Positions 7,992 to 15,077 of a stretch of DNA of 64,000 nt are shown in pieces (positions within the stretch are counted from its first letter, which is position 1; every line of letters starts with the position of its first letter). The DNA is from Streptomyces mangrovi (GTDB lineage Bacteria > Actinomycetota > Actinomycetes > Streptomycetales > Streptomycetaceae). The position numbers were made by a program, and so were the translations under genes. Under the pieces are notes generated by a model that saw nothing but the letters and a program-made list of their open reading frames with translations, was not told where the DNA came from and did not search any database. The DNA is taken from contig NZ_FOSG01000006.1 of assembly GCF_900114215.1 (NCBI RefSeq), positions 248,001 to 312,000 of the forward strand, written 5' to 3'.

Positions 7992-8564
7992 CTACCAGAG
8001 ATCGCCCTCGCGCCAGTCGCAGACCAGCTCACCGGAGGCGTCCAGCTCCGCACCGCCCGCCACCGGCAGCACGTGGACGCACCCGTCGTCCTCCTCCGTA
8101 CGCACGGCGCCCGAGGGAGTGAGCGCCGAGACGGGCCCCCGCCACAGCAGCCAGCCGCGCGCCGCGTAGAAACCCAGCGCCTCGTCGGTGGAGGCCAGCG
8201 CCCCCAGGTCGTACGCGCCGCGCACCACCCGCTCCAGTGACCCCATCAGCGCCGCCCCGTACCCGCGCCCGCGCCGGTCGGAGCGGACCCCCACACCCTC
8301 CACATAGCCGGCGCGCAGCGCCCGGCCGCCGTGCAGCAGCCGCCGCTGCACCAGCGAGGCGTGGCCCACCAGCTCCGGACCGTCCCAGGCCAGCGCGTGC
8401 ACACCGCCCAGGGCGTGCTCCCAGTCCTGGTCGGTCATGTCCCCCTCGAACACCTCGTCGAGCAGGGACCGGGCCGCAGCGCGTACGGAGGCGTCCAGAT
8501 CCGCCGTGTGGACGAGGGTGATCCCGCCGAAACCACCGCCGTCCCCGATCCTGATACCGGTCAT
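7992..8564 (-). CDS. aac(2')-I: Aminoglycoside 2'-N-acetyltransferase, AAC(2')-I family
   Basis: 190 residues from the ATG at 8564 (MTGIRIGDGG). Alignment by eye to mycobacterial AAC(2')-Ib is strong along the whole length: DQDWEHALGGVHAL, VGHASLVQRRLLHGGRALRA, GYVEGVGVRSDRRGRGYGAA (acetyl-CoA binding RGxGYG loop), RGAYDLGALASTDEALGFYA, RTEEDDGCVHVLPV and a terminal CDWREGDLW. The enzyme acetylates the 2'-amino group of aminoglycosides, and in mycobacteria it is chromosomal and thought to have an endogenous role as well. The gene stands alone, read leftward after a strong hairpin. Confidence 0.9.
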   Translation of the reverse strand: MTGIRIGDGGGFGGITLVHTADLDASVRAAARSLLDEVFEGDMTDQDWEHALGGVHALAWDGPELVGHASLVQRRLLHGGRALRAGYVEGVGVRSDRRGRGYGAALMGSLERVVRGAYDLGALASTDEALGFYAARGWLLWRGPVSALTPSGAVRTEEDDGCVHVLPVAGGAELDASGELVCDWREGDLW

Positions 8565-8582
8565 GCGCCCATCCTGGCAGCA

Positions 8583-8626
8583 CACCGCCGCCCGCCGCCG
8601 TCTCTCCACGGCGGCGGGCGGCGGTG
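8583..8626 (-). terminator. 18-bp perfect hairpin terminator
   Basis: Arms 8583-8600 and 8609-8626 (core CCGCCGCCCGCCGCCG) pair perfectly around the 8-nt loop TCTCTCCA. It lies downstream of the 52-aa basic protein gene on the minus strand and just before the aac(2')-I start. Confidence 0.65.
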
Positions 8627-8689
8627 CTCGGGGGTGCTCGGGGGTGAAGCCGTACCCGGGGCCGGCGGGCCGGGCAGGGGCGGCGCGCC

Positions 8690-8848
8690 TCAGTGGCGCC
8701 CCTGCCCCCGGCCGCGCAGCCTGCTCAGGGCCTGCTTGGCCTGGGCCCGCTTCCTGGGGTCGGAGGCCGCCCTCTTGGCCTGCCGGGTCAGACGGCGACC
8801 CTGCGGGGTTCGGGCGAACATGGCGATCTTGCTCAGAATGCCCGGCAC
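8690..8848 (-). CDS. Small basic protein, 52 aa
   Basis: A GTG-started 52-residue protein with a near-ideal ribosome site (GGAGG 4 nt before the start). The product begins MPGILSKIAMFARTPQGRR and is full of Arg, Lys, Gln and Ala, with predicted continuous helix (TRQAKRAASDPRKRAQAKQA), ending LRGRGQGRH. The net charge is strongly positive. The pattern suggests a nucleic-acid-associated or membrane-surface peptide, but I do not recognise a named family. Followed by an 18-bp hairpin terminator, which supports it being a real transcription unit. Confidence 0.65.
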   Translation of the reverse strand: MPGILSKIAMFARTPQGRRLTRQAKRAASDPRKRAQAKQALSRLRGRGQGRH

Positions 8849-8972
8849 GGTTCCTCCAGCTGTTCACGGGTGCCCGCCGCGGCGAGCCGCACCCTTTGCG
8901 CTCGGTTGTCCTCTTCGCCTCCTACCCCGGCGGGCGCGGGTGATGTACGGGCCCTCCCCGGGGCCGGGCCGC

Positions 8973-9003
8973 GGCCTTCGGGTGGCCTTCGGGTGGCCTT
9001 CGG
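8973..9003. repeat. 11-bp tandem repeat upstream of the LacI gene
   Basis: GGCCTTCGGGT occurs at 8973-8983 and 8984-8994 with a partial third copy to 9003. It ends against the imperfect palindrome described next. Confidence 0.6.
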
Positions 9004-9040
9004 AACGCGTGTTCCGGGCGTGAGCGGTCCGCTCTAGGAT
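9002..9040 (+). promoter_or_regulatory. Putative LacI operator and -10 box
   Basis: An imperfect palindrome GGAACGCGTGTTCC at 9002-9015 resembles the CG-centred operators of the LacI family. TAGGAT at 9035-9040 is a good -10 hexamer, so the palindrome would overlap the -35 region and allow autorepression of the LacI-type gene at 9083. Confidence 0.45.
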
Positions 9041-9082
9041 GAGCCCCGGTTCGCCGGCGACCGCGGGCGGGAGGGAGAAGCG

Positions 9083-10111
9083 GTGAAGCGTCCCACGATG
9101 GTGGACATCGCCCGCCGTGCGGGGGTCACCAAGAGCGCGGTGTCCTTCGCGCTCAACGGCCGCCCGGGGGTGTCGGAGGCGACCCGCGCCAGAGTGCTCG
9201 CCATCGCGCAGGAGCTGGGCTGGCAGCCCAACAGCGCCGCCAGGGCCCTCTCGGACGGCCGGGCCGGGGCCTTCGGACTGGTGGTGGACCGCCCGGCCCG
9301 CTCCCTGGGCATCGAGCCGTTCTTCATGCAGCTGGTCTCCGGTATCCAGAGCGAGTTGTCCGGGGACGGCACCTCCCTGCTGTTCACCGTCGCGCCCGAC
9401 GCGGACGCCGAGACGGCCACCTACCGGGCCTGGTGGGCGCAGCGCAAGGTCGACGGCGTCTTCCTGGTCGACCTGCGGGTGGACGACCCCCGGATACGCG
9501 CCCTGGAGGAGCTGCGCCTGCCCGCCGTGGTGATCGGCGCACCCGTCGGCACCGGAAGCCTGCCCGCGGTGTGGAGCGACGACGCGGCGGGGGTGCGCAC
9601 CGCCGTCACCCACCTCGCCGACCTCGGGCACCGCTCCATCGCCCACGTCACCGGGCCCGCCGCCCTGCGGCACACCCTCCTGCGCACCGAGGCGTTCGCC
9701 GCCGCCACCGCCGAGCGGGGCGTCACCGGCCGGAGCGTGGAGGCCGACTACAGCGGCGAACAGGGCTGCTCCGCCACCCGCGCCCTGCTGGAGGGCGAGG
9801 ACCGCCCCACCGCGATCCTCTACGACAACGACGTGATGGCCGTCTCCGGCCTGAGCGCCGCGCAGAGCCTGGGCGTCCGCGTCCCCGCCGACGTCTCCCT
9901 GGTGGCCTGGGACGACTCACCGCTGTGCCGGCTGGTCCACCCCGGGCTGACCGCGCTGCACCGCGACATCGCCGCCTACGGCGCCCTGGCCGCCCGCCGG
10001 CTCCGGGACGTCGTAGCCGGCCACCGCGTCGAACACCGCCGCGCCCCCGACCCCACCCTCACCGTCCGCGCCAGCACCGCCGCCCCCTCGCGCGACGCGG
10101 CCCCGCTGTAG
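9083..10111 (+). CDS. LacI-family transcriptional regulator
   Basis: 342 residues from a GTG with GGGAGGGAG upstream. The N-terminal HTH and hinge are textbook (TMVDIARRAGVTKSAVSFAL, NGRPGVSEATRARVLAIAQE, LGWQPNSAARALSDGRAGAF). The periplasmic-binding-protein-like core follows, with VDGVFLVDLRVDDPRI, DDAAGVRTAVTHLADLGHRS, AILYDNDVMAVSGLSAAQSL and VPADVSLVAWDDSPLCRLVH. It presumably binds a sugar. No transport or sugar-use genes are adjacent, so it may act on a remote operon. Confidence 0.93.
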   Translation: MKRPTMVDIARRAGVTKSAVSFALNGRPGVSEATRARVLAIAQELGWQPNSAARALSDGRAGAFGLVVDRPARSLGIEPFFMQLVSGIQSELSGDGTSLLFTVAPDADAETATYRAWWAQRKVDGVFLVDLRVDDPRIRALEELRLPAVVIGAPVGTGSLPAVWSDDAAGVRTAVTHLADLGHRSIAHVTGPAALRHTLLRTEAFAAATAERGVTGRSVEADYSGEQGCSATRALLEGEDRPTAILYDNDVMAVSGLSAAQSLGVRVPADVSLVAWDDSPLCRLVHPGLTALHRDIAAYGALAARRLRDVVAGHRVEHRRAPDPTLTVRASTAAPSRDAAPL

Positions 10112-10230
10112 TCGTCGTCGGCCGGATTCCCGGAGATCTCTTCCAAGGCGTGGAAGACCGGCATGCGTCTGGAGGCCGCAGCCCCGGACGATCGGCCCCT
10201 GACCGGTAGGCGCATCCGGTACGGGGCCTC

Positions 10231-10503
10231 CTACTGCGGGCCTTCCGCGTCGGCCGCATCGGCCGCGACGCGGCCGGCCGGACGTTCGTATCGCTGCCTG
10301 GCCGCCTGCGGGGTGCCGAGCCCGAGCCCGAAGGCGATCTCCTGCCAGGTCGTGCCGCGACTCCGGGCCATTTCCCCGCGGACCAGCGGGACGAGGCTCA
10401 ACGCGGCGGTGATGTCGGCGTGGTCCACCCCCGGTTCACCGTGATCCGGCCGTGCGGCCCCACGCTCGTACTGGAGTACTAGGGTGCATACGTTCGTGAT
10501 CAA
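10231..10503 (-). CDS. Small sigma-like HTH protein, possibly internally deleted
   Basis: 90 residues from a TTG, or 65 from the GTG at 10428. The centre ADITAALSLVPLVRGEM is followed directly by ARSRGTTWQEIAFGLGLGTP and QAARQRYERPAGR, a helix-turn-helix of the kind seen in a widespread group of small Streptomyces DNA-binding proteins. From memory, homologues have about ten more residues between the two parts, so this copy may carry an in-frame deletion; that is inference. Situated alone between the LacI gene and the glycosyltransferase. Confidence 0.5.
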   Translation of the reverse strand: MITNVCTLVLQYERGAARPDHGEPGVDHADITAALSLVPLVRGEMARSRGTTWQEIAFGLGLGTPQAARQRYERPAGRVAADAADAEGPQ

Positions 10504-10558
10504 TGAGTGACGCCTGACCGCCCGCCCTCTTCAACGACCGATCCGGAAGCCCTCCTCG

Positions 10559-12070
10559 ATGTCGATTGACCGCAAGTTACGTTTGTCGCCTCGCCACCTG
10601 GAGGCCGAGGCGACGTTCGCGGCAGAAGCCGCCCCCCTGCGTCGCGCCGTTCTCATCTGGCTGCTTCCGGTGCTGTGGACTGTCTCCCTCGGCCTGTGGG
10701 GGCTGTCGCGGCAGGACAGCGTGTGGCGGGACGAGGCCGCGACCTGGCAGGTGGCCGAACGCTCCACAGCCGAGATTTGGCACATGCTGGGTAACGTCGA
10801 CGTCGTGCACGGGTGTTACTACCTGCTGATGCACGTGCTGTTCGACTGCTTCGGGGCCGGCACCACAACCCTGCGGCTGCCCTCGGTGCTGGCCATGGGA
10901 GTCGCGGCGGCCTGCGTGGCGGTCATCGGTCACAGGCTGGCCGGCGTGTGGGTGGGCTTGGCAGGGGGTATGGCGTTCGGGCTGCTGCCCGCTGTGCAGT
11001 TCTACCTCCAGGAGGGGCGGCCCTACGCGATGGTCGCCGCCGGTGCCGGGATCTCCACACTGCTCCTCGTGACTGCGCTTCGCGGGCGTGGCCGGAGGCT
11101 GTGCTGGGCCGCATACGGCGGCACCGTTTGTCTGATGGGGCTGCTGAACTGGCTCTCACTTGTGATCTGCGCGGCACACCTGGGAACTCTCCTGTGGACA
11201 CGAGCCGGGCGCGAAGTTTGGACACGCTGGATGACAGCCTCCGCGGCCGCCACGGCCTGTGTGCTGCCGTTGATCCTCTTCAGCCGGGGCCAGTCCGCAC
11301 AGGTGTCATGGATACCGCCGCTGTCCTGGCACATGTTGATCGGCCCAGCGGTTCTGCTGGCCATCGGTGGCGTCGGCGCGCTACTGGACCGGCCCCGAGC
11401 AGGCCGGCTGTCGGTGGCAGCCGTCGGGTTACCGCTGCTGGCGGTGCCGCAGATCGGCCTCATCGCCCTTTCCCTGATTCAGCCGTTGTTCCTGGACCGG
11501 TACATCCTCTACAGCATGCTGGGGCTGGCACTGCTGATCGGCACTGCCGTCGGCTCGGCGATCCAGGCGGTCAGGCCCCGGCTCCCAAGAGCATCGAAGT
11601 GGATTCTCCCTGCAGTGGTTGCCGTGGCGGTGGTGGCACTGCTGCCGCAGACACTGGCCAAGCGGTCCCCGGCAAGCAGGGTGGACGATGTCCTGGCGGT
11701 GGCGTCGGAGGTGCGGCGGATGAAAGAAACCGGGAGTGCGGTGCTCTTCGTCCCGTCAGCGCGCAGGGACACCAAGTCCGTCTCACCAAACGCCTTTGCC
11801 GGACTGCGGGACATAGCTCTCGCGGAGAGCCCGGAGAGGTCCGGGACCCTGAAAGGCGTGGAGGCGAGCCCGGATCACATACGTGCTGCGATGCTGGCCC
11901 AGCAACGGATACTGCTGGTGACGGACGCGACGCGGGTGGCGAAACCGGTGACGGCCGAGCGGGACAACATGAAAACCACCGTGCTGAAGGAGTACTTCAC
12001 GCCGGTGGCCGGCGAGCAGATTCGTGGCCGCCGGGTGACGGTGTACCAGCGGCTTGCGACAGCTCACTGA
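10559..12070 (+). CDS. Membrane glycosyltransferase (GT39/ArnT-like), TTA codon
   Basis: 503 residues with about eleven hydrophobic segments in the first 380. The first loop carries the acidic motif of polyprenyl-phosphate-dependent GT-C enzymes (SVWRDEAATWQVAERS), then YYLLMHVLFDCFGAGTTTLR and the cytoplasmic loop QFYLQEGRPYAMVAA. The C-terminal 110 residues are a soluble extracellular domain. Such proteins transfer a sugar from a lipid carrier to a protein, lipid or glycan outside the membrane. Codon 7 is TTA (10577-10579), so translation may be bldA-dependent, and the gene looks visibly poorer in GC than its neighbours. The ribosome site is weak. A short 6-bp hairpin follows the stop. Confidence 0.8.
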   Translation: MSIDRKLRLSPRHLEAEATFAAEAAPLRRAVLIWLLPVLWTVSLGLWGLSRQDSVWRDEAATWQVAERSTAEIWHMLGNVDVVHGCYYLLMHVLFDCFGAGTTTLRLPSVLAMGVAAACVAVIGHRLAGVWVGLAGGMAFGLLPAVQFYLQEGRPYAMVAAGAGISTLLLVTALRGRGRRLCWAAYGGTVCLMGLLNWLSLVICAAHLGTLLWTRAGREVWTRWMTASAAATACVLPLILFSRGQSAQVSWIPPLSWHMLIGPAVLLAIGGVGALLDRPRAGRLSVAAVGLPLLAVPQIGLIALSLIQPLFLDRYILYSMLGLALLIGTAVGSAIQAVRPRLPRASKWILPAVVAVAVVALLPQTLAKRSPASRVDDVLAVASEVRRMKETGSAVLFVPSARRDTKSVSPNAFAGLRDIALAESPERSGTLKGVEASPDHIRAAMLAQQRILLVTDATRVAKPVTAERDNMKTTVLKEYFTPVAGEQIRGRRVTVYQRLATAH

Positions 12071-12181
12071 CCGGCGGCGCAAGACCGCCGTCTCCATCTG
12101 CCTCCGTCGCATGACCGGCCGGACAAGTCCCGGGCGGCAGGCACGGCAGGGCATCGCCCACCGTCCGAGACGGGCACCCGA

Positions 12182-12240
12182 TCACTGCGCCATGCGTTCC
12201 GCGTCGTCCGGAACCCAGGGAAACGGAACGCTTGGCCATC
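12182..12240 (-). pseudogene. Remnant of a DUF7919-like gene (last 19 codons)
   Basis: On the minus strand this stretch still reads WPSVPFPWVPDDAERMAQ followed by TGA, against WPDVPFPWVPDDVERLAE and stop in the intact gene at 15680-16156. Nothing upstream of the tryptophan is left. It is fused directly to the remnant of the HEAT-like gene, in a different frame. Confidence 0.75.
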
Positions 12241-12331
12241 TCCGGGTATGCCGCATGCCCGAAGAGGTGGGTCGCCCAGTCCACGACCTCACCCCGGCCG
12301 GCGTCACACGCCATGGAGTGGATCCGGGCGG
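12241..12331 (-). pseudogene. Remnant of the HEAT-like gene (C-terminal region)
   Basis: On the minus strand it reads ARIHSMACDAGRGEVVDWAT then HLFGHAAYPE, against ARVHAMALGAGRREVADWAT and RLFGHATCPE near the end of the intact gene at 16210-16923. The metal-binding Cys of the CPEC motif is already lost. The start of the gene is replaced by the DHFR-like gene, whose stop is 10 bp away. Confidence 0.75.
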
Positions 12332-12340
12332 CCCGCCGGG

Positions 12341-12970
12341 CTACCGGACGAAGGCGGTGACGCCCTCGTACGTGCCCTGTGACGCCTCGCCCGTCGTCTC
12401 GTACTCCAGGAGCAGCAGTCCGTTCGGCGTCGCCTCGTGGCGGACCAGCCGGAGACCGCAGGGGGCGCCGGGGCCGGACATCAGGCGGCGGCCGGCCCTG
12501 AGCACCGTGGGCGCGACCACGAGGCGGAGCGTGTCGACCAGGCCGGCGGCCAACAGCGCGTCCCCCAGGCGGGCGCTGCCGTGGATCTGGATCTCCCGCC
12601 CCGGCCGAGCCCTGAGCTCGGCGACCGCGCCGACCGGATCGCCCCCGAGCACGGTCGTGGGGTGCCAGGACCCCTCGGTGAGGGTGTTGGAGACGACGTA
12701 CTTCGGCAGTGTGTTCATCCGCTCGGCGAATGGGTCGGCCGGGTCGGTGATCGCCGGCCAGTCGCGTGCGAACGCCTCGTAGGTGCGCCGGCCCAGCAGC
12801 AGGCCGTCGGCGAGGTCGAGCCACGCGGAGGCGCGCCGCACGAACGTCCCGTCCATGTGGGGCACGAGCCAGCCGCCGCGGCCGAAACCGCCGCTGGTGT
12901 CCTCCTCCGGCGAGCCGGGCCCCTGGCTGACCCCGTCGAGCGTGGTGAAGGCGGTGATGGCGATCCTCAT
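12341..12970 (-). CDS. Dihydrofolate-reductase-like (RibD C-terminal) protein
   Basis: 209 residues from the ATG at 12970, which overlaps the stop of the SRPBCC gene (ATGA). It begins MRIAITAFTTLDGVSQGPGS and continues with GGFGRGGWLVPHMDGTF, ADGLLLGRRTYEAFARDWPA, KYVVSNTLTEGSWHPTTVL and IQIHGSARLGDALLAAGLVD, the pattern of the actinobacterial DHFR-like reductase group related to RibD. These bind NADPH; the substrate is unknown. Third gene of the ArsR-SRPBCC-DHFR operon, a recurrent arrangement in actinobacteria. Confidence 0.88.
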   Translation of the reverse strand: MRIAITAFTTLDGVSQGPGSPEEDTSGGFGRGGWLVPHMDGTFVRRASAWLDLADGLLLGRRTYEAFARDWPAITDPADPFAERMNTLPKYVVSNTLTEGSWHPTTVLGGDPVGAVAELRARPGREIQIHGSARLGDALLAAGLVDTLRLVVAPTVLRAGRRLMSGPGAPCGLRLVRHEATPNGLLLLEYETTGEASQGTYEGVTAFVR

Positions 12971-13497
12971 CGCGCAGCCCGTCGCGTGGCCGTGCTCTCG
13001 GCGAGGGCGGCCAGCTGGTCGGCGACCGAACCCCAGCCCTCGGCGAAGCCGAGCTTGGCGTGGCGGGCGCGGGCCTCCGGGTCGCCGTGCCGCACGACCA
13101 TCCGGTAGTCCGTGCCCTCCGGGTGGTCGGCCAGTGTGATCGTGGCGGTCATCGCGACCGGGGCGGGATCGGCGGGGCGCCAGGCGCTGTCGACCGCGTT
13201 GGTGAACACGATCCGGTGGAGCTCGTCGACGGCGAGGAAGCACGCGTCCAGGTGCGGGACGAACCCGGCGCCGTCCTCGCTCAGCCGCGTCACGAACGCA
13301 CCGCCGGGCCTGGGCTCCAGATGGTCCACCCGGCAGCGGGCCGGGGCGGGGACCCACCACCGTTCGAGCCGGGAGGGGTCGGTCCAGGCGCGCCAGACGG
13401 TCTCGCGCGGCGCGCGGATGATCCGCTCCAGGGCGAGATCGAGGTCGGGGTCGAAGCGGGGGCCGGGGTCGAAGCCGGGGCCGGGGTCGGGGTTCAC
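12967..13497 (-). CDS. SRPBCC / AHSA1-like domain protein
   Basis: 176 residues. After a short Asp/Pro/Gly repeat at the N-terminus (PGPGFDPGPRFDPDLD, encoded by a GGGGTCGAAG-type repeat) comes a START/AHSA1-type fold: LERIIRAPRETVWRAWTDPS, RLERWWVPAPARCRVDHLEP, PGGAFVTRLSEDG and GFAEGWGSVADQLAALAE. The fold forms a hydrophobic pocket for small ligands. It overlaps both neighbours by 4 bp, so the three genes of the operon are translationally coupled. Confidence 0.88.
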   Translation of the reverse strand: MNPDPGPGFDPGPRFDPDLDLALERIIRAPRETVWRAWTDPSRLERWWVPAPARCRVDHLEPRPGGAFVTRLSEDGAGFVPHLDACFLAVDELHRIVFTNAVDSAWRPADPAPVAMTATITLADHPEGTDYRMVVRHGDPEARARHAKLGFAEGWGSVADQLAALAESTATRRAAR

Positions 13498-13832
13498 TGC
13501 CTGTTCTCCTCCGGGTCGGTGACGAACTGCTCGAGTCGGTCGGTGCGCTCCTCCCAGATCCGGCGCTGCTGTGCGAGCCAGTCGTCGACGAGGGCGAGCC
13601 GCTCGCGGTTGAGCACGCAGCTGCGCACCCGGCCGGACTTGACCGTGTGTATGAGCCCGCTCGACTCGAGCGTCCGCACGTGCTTCATGAACGAGGGGAG
13701 GGTCATCGGGAACTCGCGGGCGAGGTCGCCGACGCTTCTGGGCCCGTGGCCGAGGTGCCGGACGACCGCACGCCGGGTCGGGTCGGCGAGGGCGACGAAC
13801 ACGCCGTCCAGCTCCGCCGAATACTTAGCCAT
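13494..13832 (-). CDS. ArsR-family winged-helix regulator
   Basis: 112 residues: MAKYSAELDGVFVALADPTR, RAVVRHLGHGPRSVGDLARE and FPMTLPSFMKHVRTLESSGL form the wHTH, followed by LNRERLALVDDWLAQQRRIW. There are no cysteine metal motifs, as expected for the group that partners SRPBCC proteins. The ATG sits inside a 24-bp palindrome and has no Shine-Dalgarno sequence. A -10-like AATACT ends 7 nt before it, so the transcript is probably leaderless and autoregulated. Confidence 0.92.
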   Translation of the reverse strand: MAKYSAELDGVFVALADPTRRAVVRHLGHGPRSVGDLAREFPMTLPSFMKHVRTLESSGLIHTVKSGRVRSCVLNRERLALVDDWLAQQRRIWEERTDRLEQFVTDPEENRQ

Positions 13833-13844
13833 GTGGCTAAGTAT
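13821..13844 (-). promoter_or_regulatory. 24-bp operator palindrome across the ArsR start codon
   Basis: ATACTTAGCC and GGCTAAGTAT form perfect 10-bp arms around ATGT. The start codon (13832) lies at the centre and the right arm contains the -10-like hexamer (AATACT on the minus strand). Binding would occlude the promoter and the initiation codon together. A second, shorter inverted repeat, TTAGC-N6-GCTAA at 13860-13875, lies 16 bp upstream and shares the TTAGC half-site. Confidence 0.7.
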
Positions 13845-13885
13845 TGCGCGGGGTGATAGTTAGCGCAAGGGCTAAGTGTTGGGAT

Positions 13886-13942
13886 GGCCGATCGGCGCCG
13901 GGTCCGGCTGAGTTCCTCAGCCGGACCCGGCGCCGATCGGCC
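13886..13942 (-). terminator. 27-bp perfect hairpin
   Basis: Arms 13886-13912 and 13916-13942 (starting GGCCGATCGGCGCCGGG) pair without a mismatch around the 3-nt loop TTC. It lies between the stop of the macrolide phosphotransferase gene and the ArsR promoter, both on the minus strand, so it should insulate the ArsR operon from read-through. Confidence 0.7.
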
Positions 13943-13983
13943 CACGGTTCTCCGGGAGCACCGCCGCAGGACCGGGCGGGGCC

Positions 13984-14883
13984 TCAGGCCTCGGGGTTCA
14001 GCATCGCCGCCGCGGTGGCCCGGTCGGTCTCGGCGCCGGTGGTCAGCGCGTACAGGGCGTACCCGATCGGGGAGGAGTCCCACAGGTGCTTCGCCTGGGC
14101 CGCCAGGCCGGGGTGGACGTGCCCGCCCGCCCTCTCGTACGCGGTGAGGGTGGCTTGCAGCATCTCCTCGCCCGCGGCGCCGTACTGGAAGGACAGGTCA
14201 CGGGCGGGGTCGTCCACGCGGGCGGTGGTCCAGTCCAGGACTCCGGTGATCGTGCCCTCCTCGTCCAGCAGCACGTGCGCGGGGTAGATCTCGCCGTGGG
14301 TCATCACGGTCCGCTCGGGCCAGCAGGTGTCGTCGTCGAGCCAGGCCCGCCAGGCCTCGGCCAGGGCGGGGGAGACGGTGAAGGCCTCGCTCACGCGGGC
14401 GATGTCGTCCCGCCACGCCTGACGTACCCGGGCCGGGGTGCGGACCTCGACACCCGCGGCCCCGGCCCGCTCCGGGGCGATGGAGTGCAGACGGGCCAGC
14501 AGGCGCCCCAGACGCTCGGCGTAGCCCGGGTCGGCGGGGTCCATGTGCCAGTCGGGCTCCCCGGCGTCGGTCAGGGTCAGGCCCGGGACGCCGGGCAGGG
14601 CCGGGTACGCGATCAGTTCGGGGGAGCGGACCTGCCAGTCGGGGACCGCGACGCCGTCCTCGGCCAGGACGGGGGCGACCAGGTCGAGGATGTGCCTCTC
14701 GGCGGCCATGCCCTCGGAGACATCGGCGCGGCGCGGCACGCGCAGCACCCACCTGCGGCCGCTCGTGTCGAAGGCCATGACGACCCGGTAGTCCAGGCCC
14801 GCCTCGTTCACGGTGGCGTCCCGCGCGGACAGGTGCAGGCCGTGGACGGCGGCCAGGGCTATGACGTCGTCGATCGTGTTCAC
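13984..14883 (-). CDS. mph: Macrolide 2'-phosphotransferase (Mph family)
   Basis: 299 residues, full length. It aligns well by eye with Mph(A)-type enzymes: TVNEAGLDYRVVMAFD, GRRWVLRVPRRADVSEGMAA (nucleotide-binding Arg/Lys), SPELIAYPALPGVPGL, the catalytic loop VMTHGEIYPAHVLLDEEGTI (HGE in place of the more common HGD), the metal segment GVLDWTTARVDDPARDLSFQ and a helical C-terminus. It would phosphorylate the desosamine 2'-OH of macrolides using GTP or ATP. No macrolide biosynthetic gene is in the window, so it looks like intrinsic or acquired resistance. Confidence 0.88.
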   Translation of the reverse strand: MNTIDDVIALAAVHGLHLSARDATVNEAGLDYRVVMAFDTSGRRWVLRVPRRADVSEGMAAERHILDLVAPVLAEDGVAVPDWQVRSPELIAYPALPGVPGLTLTDAGEPDWHMDPADPGYAERLGRLLARLHSIAPERAGAAGVEVRTPARVRQAWRDDIARVSEAFTVSPALAEAWRAWLDDDTCWPERTVMTHGEIYPAHVLLDEEGTITGVLDWTTARVDDPARDLSFQYGAAGEEMLQATLTAYERAGGHVHPGLAAQAKHLWDSSPIGYALYALTTGAETDRATAAAMLNPEA

Positions 14884-15077
14884 GGGCCCACGCTTCCACC
14901 CGCGCCCGCGCCGCCTCCAGCCCTTTTCCCAGCCCCAGCCACGCCCCCGAGGGCTCCCCCCTCCGCACCGGCTCCGCCTGGAGTACCGGGCACGAGGCCC
15001 TCACATGGCCCGGCCGTGCGCTGATCTGCCGGTGCCGTCTCCGAACCGCATCGCGTCAGGAGCTCTAGGCTTCCGCC

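Larger units (their letters stand above)
12134..12331. repeat. Left copy of a locus repeated at 15633-16355 (decayed)
   Basis: 12134-12240 matches 15633 to about 15738 (beginning GCGGCAGGCACGGC in both), and 12241-12331 matches about 16265-16355 in the same orientation, at roughly 75-80% by eye. The left copy is therefore a compressed version of the right one with most of two genes missing. It starts after the glycosyltransferase and ends 10 bp before the DHFR-like stop. Confidence 0.75.
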
